Source: Pseudomonas kitaguniensis (GTDB lineage Bacteria; Pseudomonadota; Gammaproteobacteria; Pseudomonadales; Pseudomonadaceae). From it: a DNA stretch of 40,871 nt. Position numbers and translations under genes: made by a program. Below, in pieces: positions 1 to 8,000 of the stretch; position 1 is the first letter of the stretch, and every line of letters starts with the position of its first letter. The stretch lies in assembly GCF_009296165.1 (NCBI RefSeq), contig NZ_VUAZ01000076.1:1-40871 (forward strand). The letters are read 5' to 3'. Below the pieces are notes generated by a model. That model saw only the letters and a list, made by a program, of their open reading frames with translations. It searched no databases and was not told the DNA's origin.

Positions 1-2494
1 TCGACGGCCACAGTACCAACCGACTCACCAGCCTTGATGGGTAAATCACCGAGCCATGCTCAGTGTCACGTTTACCGGTGTCTGCGGCAGGATTGGGGTC
101 AAAGTAGCGGTGTAGGGTTAATTTGACCCGCCCTTCGGTGACCGAGTTGTTTGCGGTCAACGTAACGGTAGTGGTATCGATCGAATCAGCAATGGTGGTA
201 ACAGCAGGCGCTGGATTCGGCACCAGATTCTCAAAGTTACCGCCAGCCACACCGGTAATCGTAGTGCTGACCGTCGAGCCATTAGCGTAAACATCGTTGG
301 CCGGGGTATCGACGGCAACAGTGCCAACCGACTCACCGGCCTTGATGGTAATCACCGAGCCATTGCTCAGGGTGACAGTCACTGGCGTCTGTGCTGGGTT
401 AGTCAGCGTAGCGGTATAAGTAATCTGACCGCCTTCGGTCACAGTCTGGCCAGCCGTCAACGTAACAGTAGTGGTATCGATCGAATCAGCAATGGTGGTA
501 ATCGCAGGCGCTGGATTCGGCACCAGGTTTTCAAAGTTACCGCCAGCCACACCGGTAATCGTAGTACTGACAGTCGAGCCATTGGCGTAAACGTCGTTAG
601 CTGGAGTATCCACGGCCACGGTGCCAACTGACTCACCGGCCTTGATGGTAATCACCGAGCCGTTGCTCAGTGTCACGTTTACCGGCGTCTGCGCAGGATT
701 GGTCAAAGTAGCGGTGTAGGTAATCTGACCGCCTTCGGTGACCGAATTGTTTGCGGTCAGCGTAACGGTGGTGGTGTCGATCGAGTCGGCGATGGTGGTT
801 ATCGCCGGTGCAGTGTTCGGCACCAAGTTTTCAAAGTTACCGCCGGTGGCACTCGCAATCGTGGTGCTAACGGTAGAACCGTTGTTGTAAACATCGTTGG
901 CCGGAGTATCCACGGCAACAGTGCCAACCGACTCACCGGCCTTAATAGTGATCACCGAGCCATTGCTCAGCGTGACAGTCACTGGCGTCTGCGCTGGGTT
1001 AGTCAGCGTAGCGGTATAAGTAATCTGACCGCCTTCGGTCACGGTCTGGCCAGCCGTCAGCGTGACGGTAGTGGTATCGATCGAATCGGCAATGGTGGTT
1101 ACAGCAGGCGCTGGATTCGGAACCAGATTCTCAAAGTTGCCGCCAGCCACACCGGTAATCGTAGTGCTGACCGTCGAGCCATTAGCGTAAACATCGTTAG
1201 CCGGGGTATCGACGGCTACAGTGCCAACCGACTCACCGGCTTTGATAGTGATTACCGAGCCATTGCTCAGCGTCACAGTCACTGGCGTCTGCGCTGGATT
1301 AGTCAGCGTAGCGGTATAAGTAATCTGACCGCCTTCGGTCACAGTCTGGCCAGCCGTCAACGTAACAGTAGTGGTATCGATCGAATCAGCAATGGTGGTT
1401 ACAGCAGGCGCTGGATTCGGCACCAAGTTTTCAAAGTTACCGCCAGCCACACCGGTAATCGTAGTGCTGACCGTCGAGCCATTGGCGTAAACATCGTTGG
1501 CCGGTGTATCCACGACCACCGTACCAACCGACTCCCCAGCCTTGATGGTAATCACCGAGCCATCGCTCAAGGTGACAGTCACAGGCGTTTGCGCAGGATT
1601 GGTCAAGGTCGCGGTGTAAGTAATCTGCCCGCCTTCGGTCACAGTCTGGCCAGCGGTCAGCGTAACGGTGGTGGTGTCGATCGTATCGGTAACCTGGGTG
1701 ACGGCCGGGGTAGTGTCGGTGGTCAGCGCAAGATTGTTGCCACCGGTTGTACCGGTCACGGTGACGCTGATCTGGCTGGCATCAATGTACGGGCTGTCAT
1801 TCGCTGCCAGCGGCACGTTGACGGTGCCGGTGGTTTGGCCGGCGGTGATGGTGATCACCGCGCCGTTGGACAGGGTGATGTTGAGGTCGCTTGTCGCCGC
1901 CTGTGTCACGGTGGCGGTGTAGGTCAGTACGCCGCCTGCTTCGGTGATGGTCGGGGTCGCGCTCAGGCTCAGGGTCGAGGCCTGCAAGGCTTGGTTGCCC
2001 GTGCCGGTGGTGGCCTGGGCGCCGGTGAGCTGAGTCTGCGTCGTGTTGGCCTGGCCGATTGGGGCGGTCGGGAAGCCGATAGTCGGGTCGACGCTGCCGG
2101 CGGTTGCGTCCAGTACGACGAAGCTGTGGCCACCGCCGGCTGCGCCATTACCGGCAGCGGCTGGGCCTGCGGCCGTGGCTTCCAGGTCGGTGGTCGGGTC
2201 GACACCGGCGGCGATGGCTTGCTGCAGTTCGGCAACCGACGGCGCGGCCTGCTCGGTGGCAGCCGCCAGGTCGAGGCTGGAATCAGGCGTGTCGGCGCTC
2301 CACTGGGTATCTCGGCCCAGGTCCAGCGTGCGGCCGTCTGCCAGTTCCAGGGTCACTGAGCCGGACAGGCCGGTATCGACTTGGTCGCCCGCGAACAGGC
2401 GGTCGCCTTCAATAAGGACGCGCCGCGCGCCTTCCGGAGAAATAACGAAAACTTGACCAACAATGCTTTTGACGATGGCAACAACACTGCTCAT
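1..2494 (-). CDS. lapA: LapA-like giant biofilm adhesin, N-terminal part (runs off left edge)
   Basis: Large surface adhesin secreted by a type I system and held in the outer membrane until the periplasmic protease LapG cleaves it. Reading from the ATG at 2494 there is an open frame to about base 145. Residues 1-125 match the LapA retention module (start MSSVVAIVKSIVGQVFVISP), with the LapG motif TAAG at residues 107-110 followed by a Gly/Ala-rich linker (PAAAGNGAAGGG). The first Ig-like/Calx-like segment begins near residue 165. After it come near-identical 100-residue repeats (motifs VTEGGQITYTA and GSVITIKAGESVGTV). SD GGAGA lies 8 nt before the ATG. The gene diverges from lapEBC, its predicted exporter. 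The RTX and C-terminal secretion signals would lie beyond the window. The frame is broken in the first ~140 bases by several small indels that look like sequence errors. Confidence 0.9.
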   Translation of the reverse strand, partial: MSSVVAIVKSIVGQVFVISPEGARRVLIEGDRLFAGDQVDTGLSGSVTLELADGRTLDLGRDTQWSADTPDSSLDLAAATEQAAPSVAELQQAIAAGVDPTTDLEATAAGPAAAGNGAAGGGHSFVVLDATAGSVDPTIGFPTAPIGQANTTQTQLTGAQATTGTGNQALQASTLSLSATPTITEAGGVLTYTATVTQAATSDLNITLSNGAVITITAGQTTGTVNVPLAANDSPYIDASQISVTVTGTTGGNNLALTTDTTPAVTQVTDTIDTTTVTLTAGQTVTEGGQITYTATLTNPAQTPVTVTLSDGSVITIKAGESVGTVVVDTPANDVYANGSTVSTTITGVAGGNFENLVPNPAPAVTTIADSIDTTTVTLTAGQTVTEGGQITYTATLTNPAQTPVTVTLSNGSVITIKAGESVGTVAVDTPANDVYANGSTVSTTITGVAGGNFENLVPNPAPAVTTIADSIDTTTVTLTAGQTVTEGGQITYTATLTNPAQTPVTVTLSNGSVITIKAGESVGTVAVDTPANDVYNNGSTVSTTIASATGGNFENLVPNTAPAITTIADSIDTTTVTLTANNSVTEGGQITYTATLTNPAQTPVNVTLSNGSVITIKAGESVGTVAVDTPANDVYANGSTVSTTITGVAGGNFENLVPNPAPAITTIADSIDTTTVTLTAGQTVTEGGQITYTATLTNPAQTPVTVTLSNGSVITIKAGESVGTVAVDTPANDVYANGSTVSTTITGVAGGNFENLVPNPAPAVTTIADSIDTTTVTLTANNSVTEGRVKLTLHRYFDPNPAADTGKRDTEHGSVIYPSRLVSRLVLWPS
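181..1680 (-). repeat. Tandem 300-bp repeats of the LapA-like adhesin
   Basis: The marker segment around tcgaatcagcaatggtggt recurs at 181, 481, 781, 1081 and 1381, with a diverged copy at 1681. The period is exactly 300 bp (100 residues). Units fall into two types by the strand segment: one encodes LTANNSVTEGG (near 131 and 731), the other LTAGQTVTEGG (near 431, 1031, 1331 and 1631). The unit at about 800-900 has further private changes (a variant of the GNFENLVPN segment). Bases 1-180 hold a further partial copy with indels. Confidence 0.92.
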
Positions 2495-2589
2495 TAAGAT
2501 TTCTCCGGCGATGCATTTTGATGATTTCCGTATGGCTGCTCACACTGAGAGCGCCAAGCCGGAGGGGCGTAGTCTAATAAGATACTGAC

Positions 2590-2603
2590 GTCAAATAATT
2601 GGC
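2590..2603 (+). promoter_or_regulatory. FleQ-box-like sequence 1
   Basis: GTCAAATAATTGGC agrees with the published Pseudomonas FleQ consensus GTCANTAAATTGAC at 10 of 13 specified positions. It lies 96 bp upstream of the lapA start codon. FleQ is known to control lapA in related pseudomonads; binding here is inference. Confidence 0.4.
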
Positions 2604-2628
2604 TAGAACTTTTAGTTATCTAGTTTAT

Positions 2629-2642
2629 GCCAAACTATTGAC
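2629..2642 (+). promoter_or_regulatory. FleQ-box-like sequence 2
   Basis: GCCAAACTATTGAC agrees with the FleQ consensus at 9 of 13 specified positions, with the right half (ATTGAC) intact. It starts 39 bp from the first candidate, in the same orientation. On its own it is a weak match; the pairing is what makes it worth listing. Confidence 0.3.
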
Positions 2643-2830
2643 CTTACGGGCGCCATCCTAAACAATCGCCCCCGTAATGTCACATTGATATTTACGCGGC
2701 GAACCGTCCTACATGTGCGAAGCAGTTCATCTTTTGAACTTTCCGACGTACGGTCATTACGCTACCCATATTCCGATGCAGTGACGTGAATTACTGTGAT
2801 TTGAAACAAGAAGTCCTGGGGATTTTTCAG

Positions 2831-4198
2831 ATGCGTTTGCACCTGCTTATGGCAATACCGTTCGTTCTCGCCGCCGGTTTCGTACACGCCCAAACATTGC
2901 CCCAGGCGATGCAGCAGGCGCTGGATGTGCATCCGGAAATTCAGGCCGGTGTGAACAGCCGCATAGCCGCCGATTACCAACTGCGTGCGGCGCAAGGCGG
3001 CTACCTGCCGCGTGTGGACTTGAACGCCGGTTATGGCCGCGAAGGCACCGACAACTCCACCACCCGCGCCGCCAACGTTGCAAACGGTGCAAACCGCGAC
3101 CAGTGGGATACGCTCAACCGCGGCGAATCCAGCCTGCGCCTGCAACAAATGATTTTTGACGGCTTCGCCACCTCAAGCGAAGTCGGGCGCCAACAAGCCA
3201 ACGTCAACTCGCGTGCTTACTCTTTGCTCGGCACGTCCGAGCGCACCGCGTTGACCGTCGCTCAGGTCTACCTGGATGTGTTGGCGCGTCGCGAGTTCGT
3301 ACGCCTGGCTGAAGAAAACCTGCGCAACCACGAACGCATCTACGATCAAATCAAGTTGCGCACCCAACGCGGTGTCGGCAACGGTGCCGACCAGGACCAG
3401 GCCGAAGCGCGTCTGGCCCAGGCTCGCAACAACCTGATCACCGAGCAGACCAACTTGGCCGACTCCCAGGTCAACTACCTCAGCGCCGTCGGCCAGATGC
3501 CCGACGAGCTTGAGCGCCCGGCACCGTTCATGGCCATGCTGCCGGCGGACTTCAACGAAGCGCGTCGTCAGATGCTCGATAACAGCCCGGTATTGCGCTC
3601 GGCGGAGTCGGATATTTCCGCCGCCGAAAGCCAGTACGAAGCCGCCAAGTCGACGTTCTACCCGCGCTTTGACGCCGAGCTTGGCACCAATGCCGACAAC
3701 AACGTCTCCGGCGATGCCAGCCACAGCAACGGTTGGGAAGCCATGGTGCGCATGCGCTTCAACCTGTTTGCCGGTGGCAGCAACAAGGCTGACCTGCAAT
3801 CGAAGTCGTACCAGGCCAGCCAGGCCCTGGACATTCGCAACAATGCCTTGCGCCAACTCAATGAAGAACTGGGCCTGGCCTGGAACGCGTTGAACAACGC
3901 CAACGCGCAGTTGCCGGTGGCCCAGCAATACGTGGACCACAGCACCCGGGTGCGCACCTCTTACCAGCAACAGTTCGGCCTGGGCCAACGTACCTTGCTG
4001 GATTTGCTCGACAGCGAGAACGAATTGTTCACCGCTTCTCGTCGCCTGGAAGAGATCAAGAACATTCAGTTATTTACTCAGTATCGAATCAAGGCGACCA
4101 TGGGCGAATTGCTCAAAAGCCAAGGCGTAGTCGCACCCATGGCCTCCGTGGTGCAGAACGACGTGAAGCCTAAAGTCCAACTGCCCGGGATGAATTGA
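2831..4198 (+). CDS. lapE: LapE: TolC-family outer-membrane channel of the adhesin secretion system
   Basis: Outer-membrane exit duct of the type I secretion system that exports the LapA-like adhesin. From the ATG at 2831 the product is 455 residues. It has a clear signal peptide (MRLHLLMAIPFVLAAGFVHAQ) followed by two TolC/OEP halves with the usual heptad-rich helices (for example RRLEEIKNIQLFTQYRIKATMGELL near the C-terminus). SD GGGGA lies at 2818-2822. A GTG at 2786 would add 15 residues ahead of the signal peptide and lacks a good SD, so I prefer 2831. The gene is first in lapE-lapB-lapC and divergent from lapA, which fixes its role better than sequence alone, since TolC-family members are similar to each other. 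Confidence 0.9.
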   Translation: MRLHLLMAIPFVLAAGFVHAQTLPQAMQQALDVHPEIQAGVNSRIAADYQLRAAQGGYLPRVDLNAGYGREGTDNSTTRAANVANGANRDQWDTLNRGESSLRLQQMIFDGFATSSEVGRQQANVNSRAYSLLGTSERTALTVAQVYLDVLARREFVRLAEENLRNHERIYDQIKLRTQRGVGNGADQDQAEARLAQARNNLITEQTNLADSQVNYLSAVGQMPDELERPAPFMAMLPADFNEARRQMLDNSPVLRSAESDISAAESQYEAAKSTFYPRFDAELGTNADNNVSGDASHSNGWEAMVRMRFNLFAGGSNKADLQSKSYQASQALDIRNNALRQLNEELGLAWNALNNANAQLPVAQQYVDHSTRVRTSYQQQFGLGQRTLLDLLDSENELFTASRRLEEIKNIQLFTQYRIKATMGELLKSQGVVAPMASVVQNDVKPKVQLPGMN

Positions 4199-4243
4199 GT
4201 CACCCCTATAGATAGCCCCATCTGCTAGTCGAGAGTGCACCGC

Positions 4244-6400
4244 GTGGAATCCGAAGTCAGTCGAGTTCATCTCAGTCATGATCCACGCACGCTGCATGAC
4301 GACCCGTTACTGGACGGCTTGTTGGCGCTCTGCGCACTGCATCAAAAGCCAGCCAGCGCGGCCATGCTCACCACCGGCCTGCCGTTGCCGGCGCAACGCC
4401 TGAGTGCCGACTTGCTGTCACGCGCCGCCGCACGGGCCGGGCTGCAAGGCCGCGTGCTGCAACGCAAACTGGAACAGATCCCGGTGATTGCACTGCCGGC
4501 GCTGCTGCTGCTCAAAGACGGCCGCAGCACCGTGCTGGTGGGGTGGCAGGGCGAGGACCACGCGCGCATCCTGCTGAGTGAAAGCGACGGCGGTGAAGTG
4601 CTGATCAAGCGTGAGCTGTTGGCCGACGACTACATCGGCAAGGTCTTCTTTGCCCAGCCGCAGCACAAATTCGACGTTAACCACGGCACCCTGATTCCTC
4701 GGGCGCGTTCGTGGTTTCGTGACACGCTCAAGCGCTCGCGCTGGCTTTACACCGACGCCATCGCCGCGAGTTTTTTGATCAACATCATCGCCATGGCCGC
4801 GCCGCTGTTTGTGATGAACGTGTATGACCGCGTGGTGCCGAACCAGGCCACGGCCACCTTGTGGGTGCTGGCTGTGGGTATCTGTGGCGCGTACCTGTTC
4901 GACCTGATCCTCAAAAGCCTGCGCAGCTTGTGCCTGGACCTGGCCGGTAAAAAAACCGACCTGATCATTTCGGCGACGCTGTTTGAACGTATCGTCGGCA
5001 TGTCGATGAAGTACCGCCCGGCGCGGGTCGGCAGCTTCGCGCAGAACATCCATGAATTTCAGAGCCTGCGCGATTTCCTCGCGTCGCTGACCCTCACCAG
5101 CCTGATCGACCTGCCGTTTACCCTGCTGATTTTTCTGGTCATCGCCATGCTCGGCGGGCACTTGGTGTGGATCCCGGTACTCGCGTTCCCAATCGCCTTG
5201 GGCATTGGTTATGCGTTGCAAAAACCGCTGGTGGCGACCATGGAGCGGACCATGTCGCTGGCGGCCGAGCGCCAGTCGAGCCTGATCGAAACCCTCGCCG
5301 GGCTGGACGCGGTCAAGGTCAATAACGCCGAAAGCGAGCGCCAGTACGGCTGGGAACAGACCATCGGCACCCTCAGCCGGCTTGAGCTGCGGGTTAAGTT
5401 GCTGTCGGGCCTGTCGATGAACATGACCCTACTGATCCAGCAATTGGCCGGCGTGATCATGATTGTCTTCGGCGTGTACCAGATCATCGACGGCAACCTC
5501 AGCATGGGCGGCCTGATTGCCTGCTACATGCTCAGTGGCCGCGCGCTGAGCCCGTTGGCCTCGCTGTCGGGCCTGCTCACGCGTTACCAGCAAGCCAAGG
5601 TCACCATGGCCTCGGTGGACCAGATGATGGAGCTGCCGCAAGAGCGCAATTTTGAAGAGCGCCCGATGAGCCGTCGCACTTTGCAAGGTGCTATCGAGTG
5701 CCGGGGCCTGAACTTCACTTACCCGAACCAACAAAACGCCGCGCTGAAAAACCTCAACCTGGTGATCAAGCCGGGCGAAAAAATCGGCATTATTGGCCGC
5801 AGCGGCTCGGGTAAAAGCTCCCTCGCCAAACTCATCGTCGGCCTGTATCAGCCCGACTCCGGCGCCTTGCTGGTGGACGGCGTGGACGTGCGCCAAATCG
5901 ACGTCAGCGAACTGCGCCACAACATCGGTTATGTCGCCCAAGACATCCAATTGCTCGCAGGCACGCTGCGCGACAACCTGGTGTCCGGCGCACGCTATGT
6001 CGAGGACGAAATGGTCCTGCAAGCCGCAGAACTGGCTGGCGTACACGAGTTCGCGCGCCTGCATCCGCAAGGTTATGAGCTGCAAGTCGGCGAGCGTGGG
6101 CAGAACCTGTCCGGCGGCCAGCGTCAAAACGTCGCTCTGGCGCGTGCACTGTTGCTTAACCCGCCCATCCTGCTGCTGGACGAACCCACCAGCGCCATGG
6201 ACAACACCGGTGAAGAACGCTTGAAACAACGCCTGCAATCGGTGGTGCAAAACAAGACGGTGGTGCTGGTCACGCACCGCGCCTCGCTGCTCTCGCTGGT
6301 CGACCGCTTGCTGGTGGTCGACCGTGGGCAGATCATCGCCGACGGCCCGAAAGCCGTGGTTATGGAAGCGTTGAAAAAGGGGCAAATCAGTGTTGCTTAA
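4244..6400 (+). CDS. lapB: LapB: type I secretion ABC transporter for the LapA-like adhesin
   Basis: Inner-membrane ATPase/permease that energises adhesin export. The 718-residue product has three parts. Residues ~1-135 form a C39-peptidase-like domain that lacks the catalytic Cys, as in RTX/adhesin exporters that do not cleave a leader. A six-helix ABC transmembrane domain begins near FLINIIAMAAPLFVMNVYDRVVPN. The nucleotide-binding domain has Walker A GRSGSGKSS (about 518-526), LSGGQRQ (about 622) and Walker B ILLLDEP. I chose the GTG at 4244 (MESEVSRV), which has GAGAG upstream at a workable distance; a GTG at 4235 is also in frame. The gene overlaps lapC by 11 bases, implying translational coupling. 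Confidence 0.93.
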   Translation: MESEVSRVHLSHDPRTLHDDPLLDGLLALCALHQKPASAAMLTTGLPLPAQRLSADLLSRAAARAGLQGRVLQRKLEQIPVIALPALLLLKDGRSTVLVGWQGEDHARILLSESDGGEVLIKRELLADDYIGKVFFAQPQHKFDVNHGTLIPRARSWFRDTLKRSRWLYTDAIAASFLINIIAMAAPLFVMNVYDRVVPNQATATLWVLAVGICGAYLFDLILKSLRSLCLDLAGKKTDLIISATLFERIVGMSMKYRPARVGSFAQNIHEFQSLRDFLASLTLTSLIDLPFTLLIFLVIAMLGGHLVWIPVLAFPIALGIGYALQKPLVATMERTMSLAAERQSSLIETLAGLDAVKVNNAESERQYGWEQTIGTLSRLELRVKLLSGLSMNMTLLIQQLAGVIMIVFGVYQIIDGNLSMGGLIACYMLSGRALSPLASLSGLLTRYQQAKVTMASVDQMMELPQERNFEERPMSRRTLQGAIECRGLNFTYPNQQNAALKNLNLVIKPGEKIGIIGRSGSGKSSLAKLIVGLYQPDSGALLVDGVDVRQIDVSELRHNIGYVAQDIQLLAGTLRDNLVSGARYVEDEMVLQAAELAGVHEFARLHPQGYELQVGERGQNLSGGQRQNVALARALLLNPPILLLDEPTSAMDNTGEERLKQRLQSVVQNKTVVLVTHRASLLSLVDRLLVVDRGQIIADGPKAVVMEALKKGQISVA

Positions 6401-7753
6401 CTCCATCAAGGGCGCGGTCGGGCGCTACTTCAAAGGCTCCGACTCGCTGCAGGGCCAGCCCTTGCCCGAGGTCAACAAAGCGCTGATCGAAGATGCGCCG
6501 CGTGTTATTCGGCTGACCATCTGGGCGATTATCGCGTTCTTTTTGTTTCTGGTGACGTGGGCCGGTTTTTCCAGCATCGACGAAGTCACCCGTGGCGATG
6601 GCAAGGCGATTCCGTCCTCCAAGCTGCAGAAAATCCAGAACCTGGAAGGCGGTATCGTCTCCGAGTTGTACGTCAAGGAAGGCCAGATCGTAGAAGCCGG
6701 CGCGCCGTTGATTCGCCTCGACGACACGCGTTTTGTTTCCAACGCCGGCGAGACCGAAGCCTTGCGCTTGTCCATGCAACTGCGCGTTGAGCGCTTGAGC
6801 GCGCAGGTGGATGACCGCCCGCTGAACATCCCCGCCGATGTGCTCAAAGCCGCGCCGAGCCAGGCCGCCAGCGAGCGCTCGTTGTACGAAAGCCGCCGCC
6901 AGCAATTGAAAGACGAAGTCGCGGCTTGCAGGAGCAACTGGTGCAGCGCCAACAGGAACTGCGCGAGTTCACCTCCAAACAAAGCCAATACCGCAGCCAG
7001 TTGTCGTTGCAGCGCCAAGAGATCGACATGTCCGAGCCGTTGGTGGCGCAGGGTGCGGTGTCGCCGGTGGAAGTGTTGCGCCTCAAGCGCGCCGAGATGG
7101 AAACCCGTGGGCAGTTGGACGCCACCACGTTGGCGATTCCCCGCGCCGAATCGGCGATCAAGGAAGTGCAGCGCAAGATTGACGAAACCCGTGGCAAGTT
7201 CCGCAGCGAGGCGCTGACCCAGCTTAACGAAGCCCGCACTGAACTGAACAAGGCCGAGTCCACCGGCCGCGCGCTGGAAGACCGCGTCAGCCGCACGCTG
7301 GTGACTTCACCGGTGCGCGGGATCATCAAGCAGTTGCTGGTCAACACCGTCGGCGGCGTGATCCAGCCGGGCAGCGACATGGTTGAAATCGTGCCGCTCA
7401 ACGACACCTTGCTGGTGGAAGCGAAGATCCGCCCGCAAGACATCGCCTTTCTGCACCCTGGGCAAGAAGCGATCGTCAAATTCACCGCCTATGACTACAC
7501 CATCTATGGCGGCCTGAAGGCCAAGCTGGAACGCATCGGTGCCGACACCATTACCGATGAAGACAAAAAAACCACCTACTACATGATTACCTTGCGCACC
7601 GATCGCAGCCACTTGGGCACTGATGAGAAGCCGTTGTTGATTATTCCCGGCATGGTCGCGTCGGTGGACATCATCACCGGCAAGAAAAGCATCCTCAGCT
7701 ACCTGCTCAAGCCGATCATCAAAGCGCGGGCCGAGGCGTTGCACGAGCGGTGA
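6390..7753 (+). CDS. lapC: LapC: HlyD-family membrane fusion protein (frameshifted in this sequence)
   Basis: Periplasmic adaptor linking LapB to LapE. It starts at a GTG inside the end of lapB (MLLNSIKGAVGRYF). One transmembrane helix (VIRLTIWAIIAFFLFLVTWAGF) is followed by a biotinyl-lipoyl-like segment (KIQNLEGGIVSELYVKEGQIVEAGAPLIRLD), coiled-coil helices, and a C-terminal beta-barrel half (VRGIIKQLLVNTVGGVIQPG). The frame changes at 6921-6926: EVA is followed by LQEQLVQRQQELREF in another frame, and insertion of one G gives EVAGLQEQL. Both halves are otherwise intact and family-like, so a lost base in the sequence is the simplest explanation. If real, the mutation would remove adhesin export. 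With the base restored the product is about 454 residues, normal for the family. Confidence 0.88.
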
Positions 7754-7770
7754 TCTGTAGTGCCTGCAAG

Positions 7771-7888
7771 GCCCTCATCGGGAGCAGGCCCTCTCTCACA
7801 CGGAATTGCAGGCTCTCGTAGAGCGAGCCCACATTTTAAATGTGTCCACACATCAAAATGTGGGAGGGGGCTTGCTCCCGATAAGGCC
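7771..7888. repeat. REPIN: inverted pair of Pseudomonas REP sequences
   Basis: The right arm, tgtgggagggggcttgctcc onward (7859-7888), matches the reverse complement of 7771-7800 at 25 of 30 positions. The two arms enclose ~58 bp that contain a further small hairpin (cacattttaaatgtg). Such paired REPs are mobilised by RAYT transposases and often sit just downstream of genes. This one follows the lapC stop and may also limit transcript read-through. Confidence 0.8.
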
Positions 7889-7916
7889 ATCAGCCCACCA
7901 CAGATCCCAGCCCTAA

Positions 7917-7932
7917 TGCATATCGATATGCA
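7917..7932. promoter_or_regulatory. Perfect 16-bp palindrome upstream of the sulfonate operon
   Basis: TGCATATCGATATGCA is a perfect 16-bp palindrome lying 69-84 bp before the dioxygenase start codon, between the REPIN and the gene. It is followed by an AT-rich stretch (TTCTTATATCTATAAAG, 7954-7970) that could hold the promoter. The position suits an operator. Which regulator binds is unknown; CysB and the downstream LysR protein are possibilities by context only. Confidence 0.45.
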
Positions 7933-7969
7933 CTAACGGTATTTAATCGCGCGTTCTTATATCTATAAA

Positions 7970-7997
7970 GTCACTCCCCTGTCCGACCGGGAGTGAC
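7970..7997 (+). promoter_or_regulatory. RBS-covering hairpin before the dioxygenase gene
   Basis: GTCACTCCC (7970-7978) and GGGAGTGAC (7989-7997) form a perfect 9-bp stem with a 10-nt loop. The 3' arm contains the Shine-Dalgarno GGGAG (7989-7993), 7 nt from the ATG at 8001. In mRNA the stem would hide the SD. The structure is read directly from sequence; the regulatory effect is inference. Confidence 0.55.
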
Positions 7998-8000
7998 CTC

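Larger units (their letters stand above)
2495..2830. promoter_or_regulatory. Divergent lapA / lapE control region
   Basis: A 336-bp non-coding, relatively AT-rich region between the lapA start and the preferred lapE start. It holds two FleQ-box-like sequences (listed separately) and an inverted repeat, TTACGGG at 2644-2650 with CCCGTAA at 2671-2677, whose stem can be extended by GCG/CGC pairing. Both promoters should lie here. I could not assign -10/-35 boxes with confidence. Confidence 0.6.

Noticed and set aside
1..1680. Regular 300-bp repeats as a CRISPR or satellite
   Set aside because: The repeats are far too long, have no spacers, and encode an in-frame 100-residue adhesin domain.
1589..2456. 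Plus-strand ORFs opposite the adhesin N-terminus
   Set aside because: Shadows of the adhesin repeats and linker; the minus-strand frame has the retention module and cleavage motif.
6921..6930. Programmed frameshifting in lapC
   Set aside because: No slippery heptamer or downstream stimulator is visible, and three other genes in the window show the same kind of single-base loss.
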